This document shows, one piece after another, positions 44,956 to 49,588 of a stretch of 49,588 nucleotides of DNA (position 1 is its first letter; every line of letters begins with the position of its first letter). Made by a program: the position numbers and the translations under genes. The stretch is taken from the IMG/VR virus record IMGVR_UViG_3300032893_000072, positions 1-49,588 of that record. One strand, written 5' to 3'. This DNA is from a virus. The notes beneath the pieces were generated by a model. That model ran no database searches, had not been told where the DNA came from, and saw only the letters and a program-made list of their open reading frames with translations.

Positions 44956-45708
44956 GTGAACTATTCTCAGACGGGTATATCGAACCTCGCCCTAGGTCGC
45001 ATCGGTGCTCGCGGCCAGATCACCAGCATCAATGAGAACTCTCCCAACGCAGTCAAGGTCTTGGCTGTATGGGACATGATCTTTCAGGAAGTTCTCTCCG
45101 AGCGCGACTGGAAGTTTGCCAAGACCCGCGTCCAGTTGCAGTTGAGCGATGTTGTCCCTCTGTACTCTTATCGCTACGCATGGGCCTTGCCCGACGATCT
45201 TCTGCGCTTCGTTCGGCCCCTCAAAAGACCGGAGCGGAGAGTTCTCGGATTCTGGTGGGGATGGGGTCCGGAAGGAACCGGATGGTATCGCCGGGAAGAC
45301 CCTCCTTTCTGGCCATACGACACCGATTACAAGGTGGAGACGCTGACTCAGGGGTGGCTTGCTCCTTTGTCCGATCCTCCCGTCCCCTACCCTCCCCCAT
45401 TTCCCGGTGGACGATATGCGATCACGAACTACGGCGGGTGGCGCGGCCCAGCCATGATTACCTACATCCAGTTGATCTCCGACTATACCCAGTTGATGCC
45501 GGGATTTGTGAACTGCCTTGCGAACCGTCTGGCAATGGAGTTGTCTATCGGGATCACGGAGGACAAGCAGAAGTACGAGCAGATGCAGCAGGCGTATCGC
45601 GACAGCCTTAATTCGGCTGAAGCGCAGAATGAATGCCTTGATTTCTCAGAGGACGAAGACGGGTCAACCTCCTGGCAGGATGCCGGACGTGTCGTTAGGT
45701 TATGGTAA
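44956..45708 (+). CDS. Tail tubular protein A (T7 gp11-type)
   Basis: 250 residues from a GTG after AGGGGG. ISNLALGRIGARGQITSINE then VLAVWDMIFQEVLSERDWKF and YRYAWALPDDLLRFVRPLKR are typical gp11-type gatekeepers that ring the portal. The C-terminus has FVNCLANRLAMELSIGITED. An aromatic/proline-rich loop (VLGFWWGWGPEGTGWYRRED) is unusual and may be a lineage insertion. It connects portal and nozzle. Confidence 0.9.
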   Translation: MNYSQTGISNLALGRIGARGQITSINENSPNAVKVLAVWDMIFQEVLSERDWKFAKTRVQLQLSDVVPLYSYRYAWALPDDLLRFVRPLKRPERRVLGFWWGWGPEGTGWYRREDPPFWPYDTDYKVETLTQGWLAPLSDPPVPYPPPFPGGRYAITNYGGWRGPAMITYIQLISDYTQLMPGFVNCLANRLAMELSIGITEDKQKYEQMQQAYRDSLNSAEAQNECLDFSEDEDGSTSWQDAGRVVRLW

Positions 45709-45711
45709 GCT

Positions 45712-48700
45712 ATGCCGCCCAAGGTCTATACAGTACGGCAGGCATTCAATGCGGGTGAAGTCAGTGAACTGGTCGCCTTCCGGGATGATGTATCGAAGTA
45801 TGCTTCTGCCTGCCTGACCCTTGAGAATGCCGTCCCCCTGGTAGAGGGCGGAGCCAAGAAGATGCCAGGTTCCTACTTTGCCGGGGCAACGGCATTGGGC
45901 GGGTCGATGTTTACCGGGTCGATCACATCCACAACCCTGACCGTGACCGATGTAAATTACGGAATTCTGCGGGCCGGTCAGAGTCTGTTTGGCGACGGAA
46001 TCATTCCCGGTGTCATTCTTATGTCGGGAGCGAGCGGCGGGGCTGGAGGCGGAACCAATGTTTCGATGCCGGGTGGCGATGTTCAGGTCGACAGTTCTGT
46101 CGGAACCAACTCACTTGTGCTGTCCGGATTGCCTTCCGTCACAGTGACTGGGGGTCTGGCCAACGTCTCGGTTCCTATCAGCATCTCTGGCTTGTTCCAG
46201 AATCCGCGAGGAAGCATCAAGGCATCCTATTCCTATTCCATCGATGCCGGAATTACCTACACAGAGTTCTACTCTTCGCTCAATCCGGATCAGGTGGATA
46301 CGGTAACGAATTTCACCATTACAGGAGTCACGAATCTAGCCAGTTTTCGGCTAAAGATCGCTGTCAGCGCAACGGCCATCGGCAATCCTCCCAACGCCAT
46401 TGATGCTTCGTGCGGAGTCATCACTGTCAACTGCCCATCAGGAACGGTGACTCTTCCCTACACCGGAACAGGGGGAACCGGCACCTATCTAATCTCGACT
46501 CCGCTGACCGTACCGAGTGAGCAGATGCAGACCGCATCGAGCGGGAAAAGCCGTCTTGCTCCATTTCAGTTCTCTACGGAACAGGGAGCTATTCTGGAGT
46601 TTTCCTCCGGAGTGATTCGTGTCTGGGAAGGCGCGAAGCAGGGAGACTGGTCGCTTGGATTGGCTTTGCAGGTTCCCGATCAGGCCAACTTCGATCCAGC
46701 CACTTCCTATGTAGCGAATAATGTGGCTCTCGTTGGTCCAACCTACACCAGTTGCTTTTCTCCCACGGCTGGCGTCATCGATTTATCCAAGGGAGTACTT
46801 TACATTTCTTCTCCTTACGGAACAACCAACGCGGCAGGCGCGTTCCTGGGTGTTGCTGTCAACAGCATTGATACGATGTATGTCACCAAGGCTGGTGCAT
46901 CCCCGAATGAGGGGTTTGTGATTGTTTTGGCCAATACAACACCTGCCAATAATGCGGCGAACCTGATCCAAGCGGCTGTGCGCGCTCTTGGTTCTCTCAA
47001 TGCCGGAACCTCCAACTACATCGATCTGACCAAATGGACGGTGACTCCGGATTCGGTTTATTACGCTACTCCCTGGATACTCTCTACAGGGAATAGTCCT
47101 TTGCAGAACTCAAACTGGATTGCTCAGTGCGTAGCCAACAACCAGAATGACGAGTTTCCTATCGCCATTGGAGCATCCGGAATGCTCGCGTGGAACGCTG
47201 CCTACTGGCAGCAATTCGATGAGAGCACAGAACCTCCCATTGAGGTTGTTACGCCCTATGCTGAGAGCGATCTCTTCGACCTGGACCTGAGCACCCAGAG
47301 CGCCGATGTTCTTTGGATCTTTCATCCTAAGTATCCTCCGGCGGTTCTGGAACGACAGAGCGCGAACTCATGGGTTTACTCACTCTCGCTTCCCGGACAG
47401 CAACCCGGAGAGTCCGCCTATCGTGGAACGCTCGATGTCGTCAAGACGGGATACTCGGCGCTGGGACAGTCGATTACCGCAATCACTCAGGCGAACCCTT
47501 GCGTGGTGACGGTAGCGGCGACAGGGAATGCCTTTGTTTCCGGAAGCCGCGTCTACATGAACGAAATCGCAGGCATGGTCGAACTCAATCAAGGCGAGTT
47601 CATCGTCGCCAACCCAAGCTATGGGGCTGGAACGTTTTCCTTCTCTCTGCAAGACCCGAACACTGGCTCGGCTGTCGATTCCACAGGGTATCTGAAATAT
47701 GTGAGTGGAGGTTTTGCCGTACAGGTGATGCCACTGTTTGCCGGGACAGGGGATTATCCGGCCTGCGGAACGTTGTACCAGGAACGTCTCTGCGTTGGCG
47801 GCAGCGAAAACAACCCCACCCAGATCAACGGAAGCGTTCAGGACGACTATCCGGATTTCATATGCGATCCGAACGCGGAAGACTTTGCCATTCAGTTCAC
47901 CCTAGTTTCGAACAAACTGGACCAGATTCTGAACATGATTGGTACGCCCAACTCGCTAGTCATTGGAACCTCTGGTGGCGTCTGGGTCATGACTGGTTCG
48001 AATGGCCAGTCCTTGAGTCAGGTGAATGTGACCGCCGCCAAGCAGACGACGCTTGGAGTGAGTAATCTTCAGCCGCAACTCGTGGGGTCTTCAGCTATCT
48101 TCGTCTCGCGCTCCACGCGCATCGTGCAGTTTCTGATCTTCAATTTCGTATCCAATCAGTGGGATAACTATGATTTGACCCGCCTGAACCGGGTGATCAC
48201 GTTAGGTCCGACCGAAGCCACTTCAGGGATTGCCCAGACCGCATTCCAGATGGAGCCATACCCGATTTACTGGTGCGCTCGAAAGGACGGACAGTTGATC
48301 GGCCTTGTCTTTAATCAGCAGGATAAGGTATACGCATGGTTCAGGGTCAACATGCTTCCCGGCAAGATCGAATCTCTTGCCGTCATCAGCGGAAAGAATC
48401 AGGAAGACCAGTTGGCCGTAGTGGTTAACCGTCAGACCAATGGCGTGACCCAGAGGTTTGTCGAATACTTCATGCCTCACGAGTTGTTCTCTCAAATATC
48501 TAACTCCTTCTTTGTCAACGCTGGACAGAGGTTGCAGTTGCTTCCCGCCGCTCAGATTACCGGGATCAATAACGGCACTCCGTGCGTCGTGCAGTCTCCC
48601 GGACACGGGTTTTCGAATGGCATGTACGTAAACATCACAGGCGTTCAGGGAATGACGGAGATCAATCAGGACGCAACTCAGGCATATTCGATCAGCGGGG

Positions 48701-49254
48701 TGACGACCAACAGCTATGTTCTTGACGGGATGGATACAACGTCCTTTGGCGTGTATACCGGGGGAGGGACAGGGAGGCAGGTTACGAACACCTTAACCGG
48801 GCTTGGTTACCTTATAGGCCAGCAGATTACCGCGATTGGGGACAGCACGTACATCCAGCCGCCAACACCTGTGACCTCTGATACAGTCACGCTTCCCTAC
48901 TATGCCAACCTGATTGTGGTTGGGATTCCTTATCAGATGACTTTGCGTCCGACCAACCCCATCCTGAGTTCGCAGGGATCTACCACTCGTGGGATGAGGC
49001 AGAAGCTGGAGCGTATGACCATCTCGCTCTATCAGGCCATGGGAGGAAACGTGGGGACTGACCTAAATCACATGTATCCGATCAATTATGGCCCGGGAGC
49101 CATGGCGCAGCAGCCTCAGATGAGCACCATCGAGTTTACCTGGGATCTGGATTGCGACTGGAACGACGACTCTCAAATTTACATCACGCAGAGCGATCCT
49201 CTTCCGTTTACGGTAAGGGGGCTGGTAGCGAGGATGAGTGTGAATCAGGACTGA
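45712..49254 (+). CDS. Tail tubular protein B (T7 gp12-type nozzle), enlarged
   Basis: 1180 residues against about 800 in T7. The opening (VYTVRQAFNAGEVSELVAFR then LTLENAVPLVEGGAKKMPGS) and the core (TLYQERLCVGGSENNPTQIN, then LNMIGTPNSLVIGTSGGVWV) are typical of gp12-type nozzles. Extra modules explain the length: a Thr/Gly unit near 65-110 (FTGSITSTTLTVTDVNYGIL), and two beta modules near 586-670 (ITQANPCVVTVAATGNAFVS) and 947-1026 (GTPCVVQSPGHGFSNGMYVN), each with the x-x-G-M-x-E-[LI]-N-Q core that is frequent in this family. It forms the tail tip to which fibres bind. The stop overlaps the GNAT-like gene start. Confidence 0.9.
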   Translation: MPPKVYTVRQAFNAGEVSELVAFRDDVSKYASACLTLENAVPLVEGGAKKMPGSYFAGATALGGSMFTGSITSTTLTVTDVNYGILRAGQSLFGDGIIPGVILMSGASGGAGGGTNVSMPGGDVQVDSSVGTNSLVLSGLPSVTVTGGLANVSVPISISGLFQNPRGSIKASYSYSIDAGITYTEFYSSLNPDQVDTVTNFTITGVTNLASFRLKIAVSATAIGNPPNAIDASCGVITVNCPSGTVTLPYTGTGGTGTYLISTPLTVPSEQMQTASSGKSRLAPFQFSTEQGAILEFSSGVIRVWEGAKQGDWSLGLALQVPDQANFDPATSYVANNVALVGPTYTSCFSPTAGVIDLSKGVLYISSPYGTTNAAGAFLGVAVNSIDTMYVTKAGASPNEGFVIVLANTTPANNAANLIQAAVRALGSLNAGTSNYIDLTKWTVTPDSVYYATPWILSTGNSPLQNSNWIAQCVANNQNDEFPIAIGASGMLAWNAAYWQQFDESTEPPIEVVTPYAESDLFDLDLSTQSADVLWIFHPKYPPAVLERQSANSWVYSLSLPGQQPGESAYRGTLDVVKTGYSALGQSITAITQANPCVVTVAATGNAFVSGSRVYMNEIAGMVELNQGEFIVANPSYGAGTFSFSLQDPNTGSAVDSTGYLKYVSGGFAVQVMPLFAGTGDYPACGTLYQERLCVGGSENNPTQINGSVQDDYPDFICDPNAEDFAIQFTLVSNKLDQILNMIGTPNSLVIGTSGGVWVMTGSNGQSLSQVNVTAAKQTTLGVSNLQPQLVGSSAIFVSRSTRIVQFLIFNFVSNQWDNYDLTRLNRVITLGPTEATSGIAQTAFQMEPYPIYWCARKDGQLIGLVFNQQDKVYAWFRVNMLPGKIESLAVISGKNQEDQLAVVVNRQTNGVTQRFVEYFMPHELFSQISNSFFVNAGQRLQLLPAAQITGINNGTPCVVQSPGHGFSNGMYVNITGVQGMTEINQDATQAYSISGVTTNSYVLDGMDTTSFGVYTGGGTGRQVTNTLTGLGYLIGQQITAIGDSTYIQPPTPVTSDTVTLPYYANLIVVGIPYQMTLRPTNPILSSQGSTTRGMRQKLERMTISLYQAMGGNVGTDLNHMYPINYGPGAMAQQPQMSTIEFTWDLDCDWNDDSQIYITQSDPLPFTVRGLVARMSVNQD

Positions 49255-49588
49255 TGACAGAAATTGTTCCATTGACGCCCGAATACCTCGACAAATTGCT
49301 GGGGGAGACTCTGGCATCCCAGTTGGGACGGTCCTATTTCTCTCAGGGTTCGGCTGCGCTCTGTCTTCTTTCGGACGGTGAACCCGTGTTTGCTGGGGGA
49401 ATCGTAAACCTGCAATGGAATCGGGGCGAGGCATGGATTCTCCCTACCGCGTTCTTTAGACGCCACGTCAAGCTCTGCCTCAAGAGTCTCCGAGAATACC
49501 TGCCAAAACTAGCCAAGGAATGCGGATTCATCCGTGTTCAGGCGACCTGCATCAAGGGAGTGTCGGACAGGATATTCCCGTTTCTGGG
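49254..49588 (+). CDS. GNAT-like internal virion protein, 5' part (continues at 1-209)
   Basis: The ATG at 49254 overlaps the tail tubular B stop (ATGA). MTEIVPLTPEYLDKLLGETL, then SAALCLLSDGEPVFAGGIVN and EAWILPTAFFRRHVKLCLKS, follow the strand-helix order of GNAT folds, continuing as LAKECGFIRVQATCIKGVSD and FPFLGFSYEGNM. The frame runs off the contig and resumes at its left end. T7 gp13-type proteins occupy this place and are needed for virion maturation. Confidence 0.75.
   Translation, partial: MTEIVPLTPEYLDKLLGETLASQLGRSYFSQGSAALCLLSDGEPVFAGGIVNLQWNRGEAWILPTAFFRRHVKLCLKSLREYLPKLAKECGFIRVQATCIKGVSDRIFPFL
49462..49588. repeat. Terminal 127-bp direct repeat, right copy
   Basis: Identical to 1-127 and inside the GNAT-like gene. 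Because it splits a virion gene, it is an unlikely place for a packaging site in a phage with fixed ends; a circular assembly, or a permuted headful genome, fits better. Confidence 0.95.

Overview
The window is a complete or near-complete circular assembly of a tailed phage with a short-tail (podovirus) plan. Bases 1-127 are identical to 49462-49588, so one gene runs off the right end and finishes at the left end. The non-redundant unit is 49461 bp. The 127-bp overlap equals a common largest assembly k-mer, so it is better evidence of circularity or terminal redundancy than of a physical terminal repeat.

The layout is two divergent transcription arms. They part at 34495-34586, between a ribbon-helix-helix (RHH) regulator gene on the minus strand and a helix-turn-helix gene on the plus strand. 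They converge at a terminator near 22439-22478. The minus arm (34494 down to 22466) holds about 30 small, tightly coupled genes, mostly joined by ATGA or GTGA overlaps. It includes a Rad52/Sak-like annealing protein, a stand-alone DnaB N-terminal domain, a DUF1643 protein, two DUF551 proteins, a C5-methyltransferase-like protein, an HNH nuclease, a VRR-NUC nuclease and many zinc-ribbon or unknown proteins. I see no DNA polymerase, RNA polymerase, integrase, reverse transcriptase or tRNA, so replication and transcription probably rely on the host.

The plus arm begins with small regulatory and unknown genes (34587-37175). Packaging and head genes follow: large terminase, portal/connector, Bbp19-like protein, possible decoration protein, scaffold, major capsid protein and capsid cement. 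A protein with two C2H2 zinc fingers comes next, then the T7-like tail tubular proteins A and B. The arm crosses the contig ends through a GNAT-like gene and continues with three internal virion (ejection) proteins. The gene set resembles T7-like and BPP-1-like morphogenesis modules without their polymerases.

The most unusual block is 6796-20537. Seven of eight substantial genes there, including two fibre/spike proteins with a T7-fibre-type N-terminal adaptor, start with convincing Sec signal peptides. Several of the products carry many closely spaced cysteines. The exception is a cytosolic ATP-grasp enzyme. A lysis cassette follows (20637-22407): coiled-coil/TM protein, holin-like protein, lipoprotein, micro-proteins and a GH24 lysozyme.

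The minus arm also has non-coding structure that the genes do not explain. One intergenic hairpin array contains a 32-nt perfect antisense match to another gene of the same arm. A second folded element contains a repeated hairpin with a compensatory base-pair change. A 14-bp palindrome recurs near gene starts, and each of the two RHH genes is preceded by helically phased repeats.

The host is not identifiable with certainty. Shine-Dalgarno motifs are strong, GC content is moderate, and the exported beta-helix protein resembles (from memory) families common in Acidobacteriota. A soil Gram-negative host is therefore a reasonable inference.
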